Below the pieces are notes generated by a model. That model was not told the DNA's origin and searched no databases. It saw only the letters and a list, made by a program, of their open reading frames with translations. From the NCBI GenBank assembly GCA_025361385.1, contig JANYAJ010000413.1, positions 1-13,113 of the forward strand: 13,113 nt of DNA, read 5' to 3'. This document shows positions 1 to 8,556 of the stretch, one piece after another. Numbering within the stretch: the first letter of the stretch is position 1; every line of letters begins with the position of its first letter. The position numbers and the translations under genes were made by a program. The DNA comes from Nitrospira sp. (lineage in GTDB: Bacteria; Nitrospirota; Nitrospiria; Nitrospirales; Nitrospiraceae).

Positions 1-1
1 C

Positions 2-1582
<1,581 letters not shown>

Positions 1583-1591
1583 GACAAGCGA

Positions 1592-1648
1592 GGATGCTCA
1601 AAACGGTCATCCAACGAGGCCCGAAGTTGGTGATCGTTTTCAGCATCC
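1592..1648. repeat. Structured repeat family, short copy A (thiC-thi4 gap)
   Basis: An imperfect hairpin of about 23 bp: GGATGCTCAAAACGGTC on the left faces GATCGTTTTCAGCATCC on the right, with a short GC-rich loop. The outer part matches the ends of the longer copies at 7206-7329 and 11416-11542, including the C-C mismatch between GCTC and CAGC. It fills most of the thiC-thi4 gap and ends 7 bp before the thi4 ribosome binding site, so it could affect read-through, processing or stability of a joint transcript. It has no U-tract like that of a classic terminator. Confidence 0.8.
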
Positions 1649-1667
1649 GTTGAACGGAGAACACGCA

Positions 1668-2471
1668 ATGGCAAAGCCCCCAACACCAGCTCCCTTACGC
1701 GAACGGGATATTACGCGCCAGATCGCGCGTGAGTACTATAAAGAGTTCGATCAGCTCATCGAGAGCGATGTGATCATCGTCGGCGCCGGCCCTTCCGGCT
1801 TGATCTGCGCCCATGATCTGGCTGAGATGGGGTTCCGTACGGTCATTGTCGAACAGAGCCTCGCCCTGGGAGGCGGATTTTGGTCCGGTGGCTATCTGAT
1901 GAACAAGGCCACCATCTGCGAACCGGCCAATGAAATCCTCGAAGAAATCGGCGTGCCCTGTAAGAAGATCACGGAATGCGAAGGCATGTATATGGTCGAT
2001 CCCCCACATGCCACCGGCGCGCTGATCGCCGCCGCCTACAGAGGCGGGGCCAAGATCATGAACCTCACACGAGTGGTCGACCTGATTATTCGGCGCGATG
2101 CGGTCCTGGAAGGGGTGGTGGTCAATAGCACGACGGCAGAAATGGCCGGCCATGACATCATCCACGTGGACCCCATCGCCCTCGAAAGCAAGATCGTCGT
2201 GGATGCCACAGGTCATGATGCCATCGTCGTGGAGCTCCTGCACAAGCGGAACCTTCACAAGGCCATCCCCGGCAATGGTGCCATGTGGGTCGCACAGTCT
2301 GAACAAGAAATCATGGACCGGACCGGCGAAGTCTATCCCAACTGTTTCGTCATCGGATTGGCCGTGGCGGCCGTATACGGGACGCCCCGCATGGGCCCGG
2401 CCTTCGGATCGATGTTGCTCTCAGGACGCTACGGCGCAGAGCTGATTAAGAAAAAGCTGAAGAACGAATAA
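1668..2471 (+). CDS. thi4: Sulfide-dependent ADP-thiazole synthase (bacterial/archaeal Thi4 type)
   Basis: Thi4 builds the ADP-thiazole precursor of thiamin from NAD, glycine and a sulfur source, replacing the ThiG/ThiH(O)/ThiS route. The ATG at 1668 is preferred over an in-frame TTG at 1650 because GGAG at 1656-1659 lies 8 nt before the ATG and the TTG has no such site. The product is 267 residues. It has an N-terminal dinucleotide-binding GAGPSG (39-44), the GGGFWSGG loop (68-75) and the C-terminal RMGPAFGSMLLSG stretch (241-253). At the position where yeast Thi4 has its sulfur-donating cysteine, just before MDP, this protein has His166 in IHVDP. That is the pattern of multi-turnover, sulfide-using enzymes such as the Methanocaldococcus one. 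Follows thiC in the same direction. Confidence 0.93.
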   Translation: MAKPPTPAPLRERDITRQIAREYYKEFDQLIESDVIIVGAGPSGLICAHDLAEMGFRTVIVEQSLALGGGFWSGGYLMNKATICEPANEILEEIGVPCKKITECEGMYMVDPPHATGALIAAAYRGGAKIMNLTRVVDLIIRRDAVLEGVVVNSTTAEMAGHDIIHVDPIALESKIVVDATGHDAIVVELLHKRNLHKAIPGNGAMWVAQSEQEIMDRTGEVYPNCFVIGLAVAAVYGTPRMGPAFGSMLLSGRYGAELIKKKLKNE

Positions 2472-2474
2472 CTA

Positions 2475-2546
2475 AGCTGTCAGCAGTCAGCCATCAGCAT
2501 AGAAGCTAAATAGAATGATCTTGCTGATAGCTGAGGGCTGATAGCT
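2475..2546. repeat. Long imperfect inverted repeat of TCAGC/ATCAGC units
   Basis: Two 25-nt arms (2475-2499 and 2522-2546) pair with four mismatched positions across a 22-nt loop. Each arm is itself built of repeated (A/G)TCAGC-like units. It begins 3 bp after the thi4 stop and ends 15 bp before the TPR gene. It may act as a 3'-end hairpin for the thi transcript, but no T-run follows. The internally repetitive arms suggest a dispersed repeat type; this is inference. Confidence 0.75.
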
Positions 2547-2561
2547 TTCCCACTGAGTACT

Positions 2562-3077
2562 ATGGACGTTCAAGACTTTCTCGTACAAGGCGAAGGCCAC
2601 GAAGAAGATAAACGCCAAGCCTGGCAGCTGTTCCAGCAGGCCTATGAACGCCAGATGAAGGGCGAACTGGAAGAGGCCGTGACGCTCTATAAGAAATCAA
2701 TTCAGACCCATCCCACGGCCGAGGCCTATACCTTTCTCGGCTGGACGTACAGCTTCATGGGGCGGCTCGATGATGCGATCGAGGAATGTCACCACGCGAT
2801 CGCGCAGGACCCGGAATTCGGCAACCCCTACAATGATATCGGGGCGTACCTGATCGAAAAGGGTGAACTGAACGAAGCGATCGCCTGGTTCCAGAAGGCC
2901 TTGCAGGCCAGACGGTATGAGAGCCCCGCCTTCCCGCATCTCAACCTGGGTCGCGTCTACGAGAAGAAGGGCCAATGGACTGAGGCTATCGACTCCTACA
3001 AGAAAGCCCTGGCCCTCAATCCCAATTACGCGTTAGCCAAGAAAGCGCTGGGACGGTTGATCAGTTCGTTGAACTGA
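2562..3077 (+). CDS. Tetratricopeptide-repeat protein
   Basis: A 171-residue soluble protein made almost entirely of TPR helices, with units at about 20-52, 53-86, 87-120 and 124-157. Typical TPR positions are seen in GELEEAVTLYKKSIQTHP, GRLDDAIEECHHAIAQDP and GQWTEAIDSYKKALALNP. There is no signal peptide or membrane segment, so it is expected in the cytoplasm as a protein-binding scaffold; the partner is unknown. The start at 2562 has only a weak ribosome binding site (GAG four bases upstream). No other plausible start exists before the first repeat. It is followed 95 bp later by the receiver-like gene in the same direction. Confidence 0.88.
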   Translation: MDVQDFLVQGEGHEEDKRQAWQLFQQAYERQMKGELEEAVTLYKKSIQTHPTAEAYTFLGWTYSFMGRLDDAIEECHHAIAQDPEFGNPYNDIGAYLIEKGELNEAIAWFQKALQARRYESPAFPHLNLGRVYEKKGQWTEAIDSYKKALALNPNYALAKKALGRLISSLN

Positions 3078-3172
3078 ACTGGTTGGCTTGCTCTCTCTGA
3101 TGTGGCTCGGCTCGGGCGATGTCGTTGAACAGCACTATTCCCCTCTTGAACAAAAGAAACTAGAAACACCAC

Positions 3173-3577
3173 ATGAACCAAACAGATCAGACGCTCGCGA
3201 CAGACCAGAAAACCGTGCTCGTGGGAGTGACGGATATTTTCTTTTACACGAAAGTCCGTGACGCCTTGATGTCGAAGGGCTACAAGATCGAGCGGGCTCG
3301 GACGCAGCAGGACATCGCCGACAAAGCTTCGTCCATGACCCCGTCCGCCTTTATCTTGAACATGAATGACGAGACCTTGAACGCCTTTCAAGCATTAGAG
3401 ACGCTCAAAGCCGACGCGAGTTTGAAGTCTATTCCCATCCTGGCCTTCGCCAATCACGAAGAGGTCGATACGTTCAACCGGGCCAGAACGTTGGGCGTGA
3501 CCAAGATTGTCTCGCGCAATGAGTTCTCCGCTCGGCTGAAAGATCTGGTCGAAGAAGTCGCAGGGAGTCACGCATGA
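3173..3577 (+). CDS. Degenerate response-regulator receiver-like protein
   Basis: A 134-residue single-domain protein with the alternating beta/alpha pattern of a CheY-like receiver at about residues 14-128: VLVGVT (beta1), AFILNMN (beta3), IPILAFA (beta4), VTKIVSR (beta5). The phosphorylation residues are gone. The acidic pair after beta1 is absent, the acceptor Asp after beta3 appears as Asn63, the beta4 Thr/Ser is Ala, and the beta5 Lys position reads Ser-Arg. It is therefore unlikely to be phosphorylated and may act as a protein-interaction or ligand-binding pseudo-receiver. Its TGA overlaps the ATG of the ygfZ-like gene (ATGA, 3574-3577), which suggests translational coupling. The fold assignment is from pattern only. 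Confidence 0.78.
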   Translation: MNQTDQTLATDQKTVLVGVTDIFFYTKVRDALMSKGYKIERARTQQDIADKASSMTPSAFILNMNDETLNAFQALETLKADASLKSIPILAFANHEEVDTFNRARTLGVTKIVSRNEFSARLKDLVEEVAGSHA

Positions 3578-4665
3578 AACAGTCACGCATCCACGATCTC
3601 CACGCAAAGCTTGGCGCCACCTTTGAGGAGGTCGCCGGGTGGGACATGCCTGCTCATTATGGTGAATGGACTGTCGAGTATCAGGCGGTCCGTCAGACCG
3701 TTGGACTTTCCGATCTCTCCCACCGAGGCAAGATCCGCGTCACGGGCGACGATCGCGTGAAATGGCTGCAGGGACTCATCAGCAACGACATTCTCCCGCT
3801 CCAGGCAGGCCAAGGCCGCTACTCAAGCTTCCTCACACACAAGGGCAAGATGCTCGGCTACTTTCGAGTCTATACAATGGCTGACAGCCTCTGGGTGGAA
3901 GATGTCGGAGAGGTCGGCGAGGCCACCATTCTCGCACTCAAAAAGTTTCTGCTCTACGGCATCAAAGCGAAGATGGAGAATTGTGCAGAATCCTGGGGAC
4001 TCTTGCTGGTCAGCGGACCCAAGGCCGGCGCGACCGTCAGCGCCGCTTTCGGTGTCGAGATGAGCGATCTCAAGCCGGTCAGCGCCGTCGCAGCCCAGAT
4101 CGGCGGCCATGCCTCGTTCGTCCTACGAACAGAAGAGACCGGAGAGACGGACCTCGAAGTATTACTGCCCGCTGAAGCCCTCAGCACGGCCTGGGAGCGG
4201 CTCATGGAAGCAGGCGCGACCTATGGCATCAAAGCCGTTGGCGGCCAGGCCCGTGAAGCGCTCCGGATCGAAGCGGGCCTGCCCAAAGCGGGACCGGACC
4301 TCAATGAAGAAATCGTTCCGCCAGAAGCGAACCTGGAAGGGAAAGCGTTCAGTTTGAGCAAGGGCTGCTATCCTGGGCAGGAAGTAGTCGCGCGGATGGA
4401 TACTTATGGCAACGTCCGACGGCACTTAGTCGGGTTGGTCATGAAAGGCTCGATCATCCCGCCAAAGGGAGCCAAGCTCTTCATTGGAGACCGGGAAATC
4501 GGTTGGGTCAGCAGCGCGACACAATCCCCACAGCTCAAGGCCCCAATCGCTCTGGCCTTCCCACTCCGGGACTTTTCAGCCCCCGACACCACCATCGCGG
4601 TTGAAATCGAAGGCGTTCGGCACGACGCGACGGTTCGAGCACTCCCCTTCTACCGTCGCGCGTAA
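3574..4665 (+). CDS. ygfZ: YgfZ/GcvT-type folate-binding protein
   Basis: A 363-residue protein of the GcvT-like fold. The YgfZ signature is present as KGCYPGQE (263-270, Cys265), preceded by RIEAGLPKAGPDLNEEIVPP (231-250). YgfZ proteins bind tetrahydrofolate and support maintenance of certain Fe-S enzymes, including tRNA-modifying MiaB in E. coli; they are not the glycine-cleavage aminomethyltransferase itself. The N-terminal stretch (MPAHYGEW, GLSDLSHRGKIRVTGDD) resembles GcvT, so database labels may say aminomethyltransferase. The signature cysteine argues for YgfZ. The start overlaps the stop of the receiver-like gene. An Fe-S maintenance factor could serve the cluster enzyme ThiC, but that link is speculation. 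Confidence 0.88.
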   Translation: MKQSRIHDLHAKLGATFEEVAGWDMPAHYGEWTVEYQAVRQTVGLSDLSHRGKIRVTGDDRVKWLQGLISNDILPLQAGQGRYSSFLTHKGKMLGYFRVYTMADSLWVEDVGEVGEATILALKKFLLYGIKAKMENCAESWGLLLVSGPKAGATVSAAFGVEMSDLKPVSAVAAQIGGHASFVLRTEETGETDLEVLLPAEALSTAWERLMEAGATYGIKAVGGQAREALRIEAGLPKAGPDLNEEIVPPEANLEGKAFSLSKGCYPGQEVVARMDTYGNVRRHLVGLVMKGSIIPPKGAKLFIGDREIGWVSSATQSPQLKAPIALAFPLRDFSAPDTTIAVEIEGVRHDATVRALPFYRRA

Positions 4666-4667
4666 TT

Positions 4668-4703
4668 CCGCAGGATAGCCAATATGGCTCGGCTATCCTG
4701 CGG
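4668..4703. terminator. Perfect 13-bp hairpin between convergent genes
   Basis: Arms 4668-4680 and 4691-4703 (CCGCAGGATAGCC and its exact complement) enclose a 10-nt loop. The hairpin starts 3 bp after the ygfZ stop and ends 9 bp before the stop of the convergent gene at 4712. Position and perfection fit a bidirectional terminator, although neither side has a clear T-run. Confidence 0.65.
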
Positions 4704-4711
4704 ATGGATCG

Positions 4712-5194
4712 CTACTTTTCTGGGTTTCTGACTGCCGACACTGCGCTGGCGAAGGCCAGCAAGCTCGTCCGCTCGTCATCTTCCAGCGCCAACAAGAGGT
4801 GGGCCTCTTCGGCATGCATCAGGCGGAGGCTCAGGAACGGCTCTTCCTTGCGCTTTTCCTTGTTGTCCCACATCGCATCGATGACCTGAACCTTATCCAG
4901 CTGCCCAACCGACACGACATCGTAGCGAAAGTACGAATCCCCAATGACCATGTCGAAGACGACATTGCCGGCGGTGAGGAGCAGCAAGTTGAATCGTCCC
5001 TGATCTTCGTAGCCTTCCGGCAAGAACTTGTTGATATGGCAGCGCGCCACTTTGCGATCGCCCAAGGCCGCACGGATTTTTTCTTTGAGTGCCGGGTAAT
5101 CGATCTGCATGGCCTTTTCATCAGGGTTCGTGGCCGCCGCTGCAGCATTTTGAGCCTTCTCGAAAATTTCATCCGCTGACATCAATCCCGCCAT
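4712..5194 (-). CDS. Conserved-looking soluble protein of unknown function
   Basis: A 160-residue protein I do not recognise. It has no signal peptide or membrane helix. It has an Ala-rich N-terminal helix (about 9-22), a basic stretch KVARCHINKFLPEGYEDQGRF (about 48-68) and a beta-rich middle (LLLLTAGNVVFDMVIGDSYF), and it ends in helices with acidic patches (HAEEAHLLLALEDDERTSLL). The start is well supported by AAAGGA at 5203-5208, 8 nt upstream of ATG at 5194. It follows the small membrane protein gene by 27 bp in the same direction, so the two probably form an operon. It converges on ygfZ across a hairpin. Confidence 0.8.
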   Translation of the reverse strand: MAGLMSADEIFEKAQNAAAAATNPDEKAMQIDYPALKEKIRAALGDRKVARCHINKFLPEGYEDQGRFNLLLLTAGNVVFDMVIGDSYFRYDVVSVGQLDKVQVIDAMWDNKEKRKEEPFLSLRLMHAEEAHLLLALEDDERTSLLAFASAVSAVRNPEK

Positions 5195-5221
5195 CTGTAT
5201 AGTCCTTTCATTCGAACCCTG

Positions 5222-5473
5222 TTAATTCGTAGTACGCCTGGCCTTGACGGCTCTGACGACACCGACCAATCCAAGCCCGGCCCACGCAAACTCTAAGAAA
5301 ATGAATCCCACCCGCTGATCCTCAATCGCAACGACTCCCAGCAACAGCGACCCGACGATGTTCAATGCCAGGTAGCCCGCGTCCAGCTCACGCCAGACGC
5401 CACCCTGAATCAGACCATAGGCCGACAACACCATCAGCGCACCCAGCACAGAAATCAGCTGCAACAGCACCAA
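5222..5473 (-). CDS. Small CBU_0592-like membrane protein
   Basis: Up to 83 residues with three predicted membrane helices at about 4-23, 33-50 and 55-75. The pattern LGALMVLSAYGLIQ ... YLALNIVGSLLLG ... FIFLEFAWAGLGLVGV matches the CBU_0592-like family, whose function is unknown. No ATG start is available and an in-frame TGA blocks extension. Candidates are TTG at 5473, GTG at 5470 and TTG at 5464. A strong GAGGTG lies just upstream, too close to the first candidate and better spaced for the later ones, so the protein may be 80-82 residues. Probably co-transcribed with the gene ending at 4712. Confidence 0.78.
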   Translation of the reverse strand: MVLLQLISVLGALMVLSAYGLIQGGVWRELDAGYLALNIVGSLLLGVVAIEDQRVGFIFLEFAWAGLGLVGVVRAVKARRTTN

Positions 5474-5568
5474 TCACCTCATCAGACCTCAAACTGGCAC
5501 GCAAGAGAACATGTACCGTAACTGGCAACCTGTCCGGATTTCAAGAGGATTTTCGCAGAAGACGGCGG

Positions 5569-7047
5569 TTACTTGGCCGCTAGATGGTGGAAAAACCGGG
5601 TGGTCCCGGCCTCGTCGAGGATTGTCACGTCGAAGGAGGACTGGGTGACTCGAATGAGGCCGAAATTCATGTACCCGGTTTCGTTGATCAATGTGGTCGG
5701 ACGTAACTCTCTATTGGGCGGCGTCTGTCGCCCGGGCGCGGCAGAGAGAGGACCGGCGACAAACTCATGAAAGTCTGGAATCCCGTCCCCGTTCGGATCG
5801 TATGCGTTCGCTTGCACATAGTGGACATCACCGGCCAGAAACACCACGTTCTTCACCTGTCGTCCGAGAATGGTATCCACGATCACGTGCCGTTCCCGCT
5901 CAAACCCTGGACCGCCAGGCCCCCCGGCCCAACCATCGTACCCCGAAGCACCTCCGCCTCCCTTCGGAATAGAGAGAGGCACGCTGGACACAATCACTTT
6001 CCACGTCGCGGTCGACTCGGTCAGCCCCTTCAGCAACCACTGAAGCTGAGGCGCGCCCAGCATTGTCTTCGCCGGACCGTCCTGATCGGCGTTGCGGCTC
6101 CGATACTGCCGCGTATCCAGGATAAACAGTTCGAGATCCGCCCCGACAGGCACCGTGCGATAGAGGCGATGGGAATCGTCAGGCGCCATAGAGATCGGCC
6201 AATATTCCCGTAAGGCCTGGCGCCCGGCCTCCATCTGACTATCGAAAGGCCCGGCAAAGTCGTTCCTCACTTCATGATCGTCCCAGATGACAGAGACCGG
6301 GACGTTGGCGAGAAATCGCCGCAACGCCTCCGCACCCCGTTGGTGGCGATGACGGGCACGATACTCGGCCAGGTTCGTCGCCCGAAAGTCGGCGCCCGGT
6401 TCGTTCGGTGGAGAGGGACAGAGATCATCGCCGTAAATCGTATCGCCGAGAAATAAAAAGAAATCGAGCGGCTGCGCGCGGAGGACATCGAAGATCGGAT
6501 AGCCCGCAGCGCCCCGCCTACAACGTCCCTGGCCTCCCAAATCCCCGCTCCAGGCAAAGGTCACAGGCGCATGACTCTTCACATCGGGAAGAGTCGTAAA
6601 CTCACCTTGTAGCGCCGTATGCGCCTCCGTCGGCGTCCCCTCGCGCCCCTTCATACCGGCAACAACGTAAAACCGATATCGGGTGGCCGGCATTAATCCC
6701 TCAATGGGAATCGCCAGGGTGAAGTCTGTTTCCGGACCGGTCGTGAACAAAGGCGTCCGCGCGACGGGAGCGACGGCTGTCGCCATTTTCGATACGGTGT
6801 CCCAGGCCGCCACCGAGGCATACTCCAATTGAACCACCATCGATCCATCGGTCCGCAGCCAGATCAGGGCCGACTGGCTCGTCACATCCCCCATCACAAT
6901 TCCCTGAGGCAACAAACTCGTCGCAGCCGTCGCGGCAAAGGGACTCCCAGGGGGAAGCCCCTCACGTGAGGCCGACACACAGCTGGGAAGAAAAATGAGC
7001 GAGGCCAAGAGTATGGCCAGGGTATTCAGTGAGCCAATCATAGCCAT
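5569..7047 (-). CDS. phoD: PhoD-like alkaline phosphatase/phosphodiesterase, lipoprotein
   Basis: A 492-residue protein. Residues 1-23 form a lipoprotein signal with lipobox LPSC (Cys23), so it is probably membrane-anchored outside the cytoplasm. Residues about 45-155 form the Fn3-like PhoD N-terminal domain, and the metallophosphatase domain follows. Metal-binding motifs seen are SGDL (167-170), GDTIYGDD (201-208), WDDHEVRND (255-263), DTRQYRS (311-317) and GDVHY (406-410). Family members release phosphate from phosphomonoesters or diesters using Fe/Ca centres. An EF-hand-like loop, DPNGDGIPDFHE (417-428), precedes FVAGPLSA. Met3 is an alternative start; neither has a good ribosome binding site. 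A possible -10 (TATAGT, 7122-7117) lies about 70 bp upstream without a clear -35. The gene symbol marks the family, not a proven orthologue. Confidence 0.9.
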   Translation of the reverse strand: MAMIGSLNTLAILLASLIFLPSCVSASREGLPPGSPFAATAATSLLPQGIVMGDVTSQSALIWLRTDGSMVVQLEYASVAAWDTVSKMATAVAPVARTPLFTTGPETDFTLAIPIEGLMPATRYRFYVVAGMKGREGTPTEAHTALQGEFTTLPDVKSHAPVTFAWSGDLGGQGRCRRGAAGYPIFDVLRAQPLDFFLFLGDTIYGDDLCPSPPNEPGADFRATNLAEYRARHRHQRGAEALRRFLANVPVSVIWDDHEVRNDFAGPFDSQMEAGRQALREYWPISMAPDDSHRLYRTVPVGADLELFILDTRQYRSRNADQDGPAKTMLGAPQLQWLLKGLTESTATWKVIVSSVPLSIPKGGGGASGYDGWAGGPGGPGFERERHVIVDTILGRQVKNVVFLAGDVHYVQANAYDPNGDGIPDFHEFVAGPLSAAPGRQTPPNRELRPTTLINETGYMNFGLIRVTQSSFDVTILDEAGTTRFFHHLAAK

Positions 7048-7205
7048 GGACTTACCGGAACGGGGGTTGAGGCGTCAAGCTGAGCCTGGTTGATAATCAA
7101 TCCATCCGTCCTGCATACTATATCCTCTTACTGACGAGAAGACCTATTTCAGTACAGCAGAACCTCGATAACCTGCGCGGCTGGAGTAAGAAAAGAACGA
7201 GCCCC

Positions 7206-7329
7206 GCAGGATGCTCAAAAAGGCCGTCCAGCAAGGCCGCAGCGAGTGAACGCCTGAGGCGTACCGTAGGGTACGTTGAGGGTCTGAACGATGCGAGAAC
7301 GAAGCTGGCGGGCTTTTTCAGCATCCTGC
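7206..7329. repeat. Structured repeat family, long copy B
   Basis: 124 bp. Outer arms GCAGGATGCTCAAAAAGGCC and GGGCTTTTTCAGCATCCTGC pair apart from a C-C mismatch and slight slippage further in. The centre holds a perfect inner hairpin CGTACC-GTAG-GGTACG (7260-7275), and GAGAACGAAGCTGGCGGG precedes the right arm. It ends 6 bp before the GGAGG of the small gene at 7346, so it forms most of that gene's upstream region. The rest of 7048-7205 shows only a possible -10 for the phoD-like gene. Confidence 0.88.
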
Positions 7330-7345
7330 TACACCGGAGGATGGA

Positions 7346-7585
7346 ATGCACGACCTGACCTGTCTGATCAAGGGTTGCCAAACGAGAGTCTACGCCCCAG
7401 CCGGCACACACAGCATCTGCCGGGAGCACTTTCTCGCCTATCTCACCTGGCGCCGCCGCAAAGGCCCGCAGATGTTTATGAAGTATGCTGGAATGTCGAT
7501 GGAAGAACGAGACCCCATCGTAGCCGAGTGGGCCAACACGATCCGAGTCGAAGAAGCCTCCTCTGCTGCAGCACCGAAATCCTAA
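7346..7585 (+). CDS. Small CxxxxC/CxxH putative zinc-binding protein
   Basis: A 79-residue protein I do not recognise. Cys6-x4-Cys11 and Cys25-x2-His28 form a plausible zinc-binding set in the N-terminal third, followed by a basic stretch (YLTWRRRKGPQMF, 32-44) and an acidic C-terminal helix. The start at 7346 is well supported by GGAGG at 7336-7340, 5 nt upstream; an out-of-frame ATG lies at 7341. Structured repeat copy B sits immediately upstream. The last 18 codons and about 35 bp downstream are repeated in degraded form at 8149-8257, on the other side of the PilZ gene. Confidence 0.78.
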   Translation: MHDLTCLIKGCQTRVYAPAGTHSICREHFLAYLTWRRRKGPQMFMKYAGMSMEERDPIVAEWANTIRVEEASSAAAPKS

Positions 7586-7718
7586 CGCTCCGCGCCGCAC
7601 CACCAGAAAACGGTTTCTGCCGGAGAATTCCTACAGGCGAGAACCAGCCCTCGGACCGTACGGACGACCGAAGAGTTCGCCGGACACAGTAACCTGCTCC
7701 GTTATCCCCTCTTGAATT

Positions 7719-7727
7719 TGATATACT
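7719..7727 (+). promoter_or_regulatory. Extended -10 promoter immediately before the PilZ gene
   Basis: TGATATACT is an extended -10 element (TG at 7719-7720, TATACT at 7722-7727). No good -35 hexamer is found 16-18 bp upstream. Transcription would start near 7733-7735, only 3-5 nt before the ATG at 7738. The 7586-7718 gap otherwise shows no clear feature beyond the duplicated segment that runs to about 7620. Confidence 0.5.
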
Positions 7728-7737
7728 TTTGCGTGAC

Positions 7738-8136
7738 ATGCCATCTGATGCACCAACTTCACAGCCATCCCCCAAAGACCGTCGCGCGTACTTTCGCATC
7801 AACGTCGTCTTGCCCATCAGCATTCAGACTGAAACGGACAGAGTAGAGGGTCTGCTCATAGAGAAGACCGTCAACATTAGTGGCGGGGGTATTGGCGTGA
7901 CCGTGAACGAGGTCTACAAACCCGACGAAATCCTGTCGATCACGCTGATCCTGCCCGATAAAGTCATCTTCAAAGCCTACGCCGAAGTGTTGCGGCTAGA
8001 GCCCCTCCCCTATCAGGCCGATACCTACCGCCTACATACCCGCTTCGTCAGGATGACCACGCAGGACCAGGAATTATTGATCAGACACATCATCCGTTTT
8101 CAACGCGACCACCTCGGGAAACATTATTCGGCATAA
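7738..8136 (+). CDS. PilZ-domain protein, probable c-di-GMP receptor
   Basis: A 132-residue single-domain PilZ protein. Both c-di-GMP-binding motifs are intact: RRAYFR (15-20, RxxxR with Arg16 and Arg20) and NISGGG (46-51, the (D/N)xSxxG form). Stand-alone PilZ proteins carry c-di-GMP signals to motility, exopolysaccharide or other outputs; the partner is not visible here. ATG at 7738 is chosen over an in-frame TTG at 7729, which lies between the -10 box and the expected transcription start. Neither has a ribosome binding site. Homologous fragments (the 3' end of the gene at 7346 and its relic at 8149) flank it on both sides. Confidence 0.88.
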   Translation: MPSDAPTSQPSPKDRRAYFRINVVLPISIQTETDRVEGLLIEKTVNISGGGIGVTVNEVYKPDEILSITLILPDKVIFKAYAEVLRLEPLPYQADTYRLHTRFVRMTTQDQELLIRHIIRFQRDHLGKHYSA

Positions 8137-8148
8137 TACAAACACTAC

Positions 8149-8257
8149 CCATTTGCATGCAGACTAGGCCAACACCATCCGCGTCGAAGAAATTCCCAAC
8201 CGCCTCAGCACAGAAATCCTAACGCCTCGCGCCCTCACGCAAGATAACGGCTCCTGC
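8149..8257 (+). pseudogene. Degraded copy of the 3' end of the 7346 gene
   Basis: The segment aligns with 7515-7620. Shared blocks include GGCCAACAC, GTCGAAGAA, GAAATCCTAACGC, CGCGCC, AACGG and CTGCC in the same order. In frame the relic reads stop-ANTIRVEE, where the intact gene reads WANTIRVEE: Trp TGG has become TAG at 8165-8167. A one-base length change before the old stop also breaks the frame. No start or N-terminal part is present, so this is a non-coding remnant of a second copy. Confidence 0.75.
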
Positions 8258-8556
8258 CACCGTGTTTATACGCGCTGAATTCCACCTTACTCCAGTGTGG
8301 ACAGTCGAGGAATTCGTCACAAAAGTAGCCTGGCCCCGTTTCTGCTCTTCGCGCCATGCTGGATTGGCTTGTGTCAGGTCGGATCCCCACCATTCTTTCC
8401 AGTTCGCTTTCATCGTGAAGAAATTCCACACCGTCTGCGGGGATCAACTTACCGTTACGTCGGCCTTGATCAAGCTACCTTCTTTCGGCAGTCCGAACCC
8501 GCTGGAATGTCACCAGTTGCCGCTGAAACCGGTCGCTCTTCGCCTCTGTTCCTGCA
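8258..8556. other. Gene-poor stretch beyond attC, possible decayed coding DNA
   Basis: I find no convincing gene. Two overlapping minus-strand frames look partly protein-like. One runs 8447-8235 (TTG start) and contains DGVEFLHDESELERMVG and later CDEFLDCPHWSKVEF. The other runs 8431-8219 (GTG start) and contains MKANWKEWWGSDLTQANP. Neither has a ribosome binding site, and their protein-like parts lie in different frames, as expected of a frameshifted gene. The stretch lies just past the attC site, where a next cassette would sit, but I see no second attC. Confidence 0.4.

Noticed and set aside
1592..1648. Thiamin riboswitch in the thiC-thi4 gap
   Set aside because: The segment lacks the TPP aptamer consensus and is fully explained as a copy of the dispersed structured repeat.
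7586..7660. Second attC after the small gene at 7346, since its stop reads TAACGC
   Set aside because: No paired L boxes and no GTTRRRY at a suitable distance were found.
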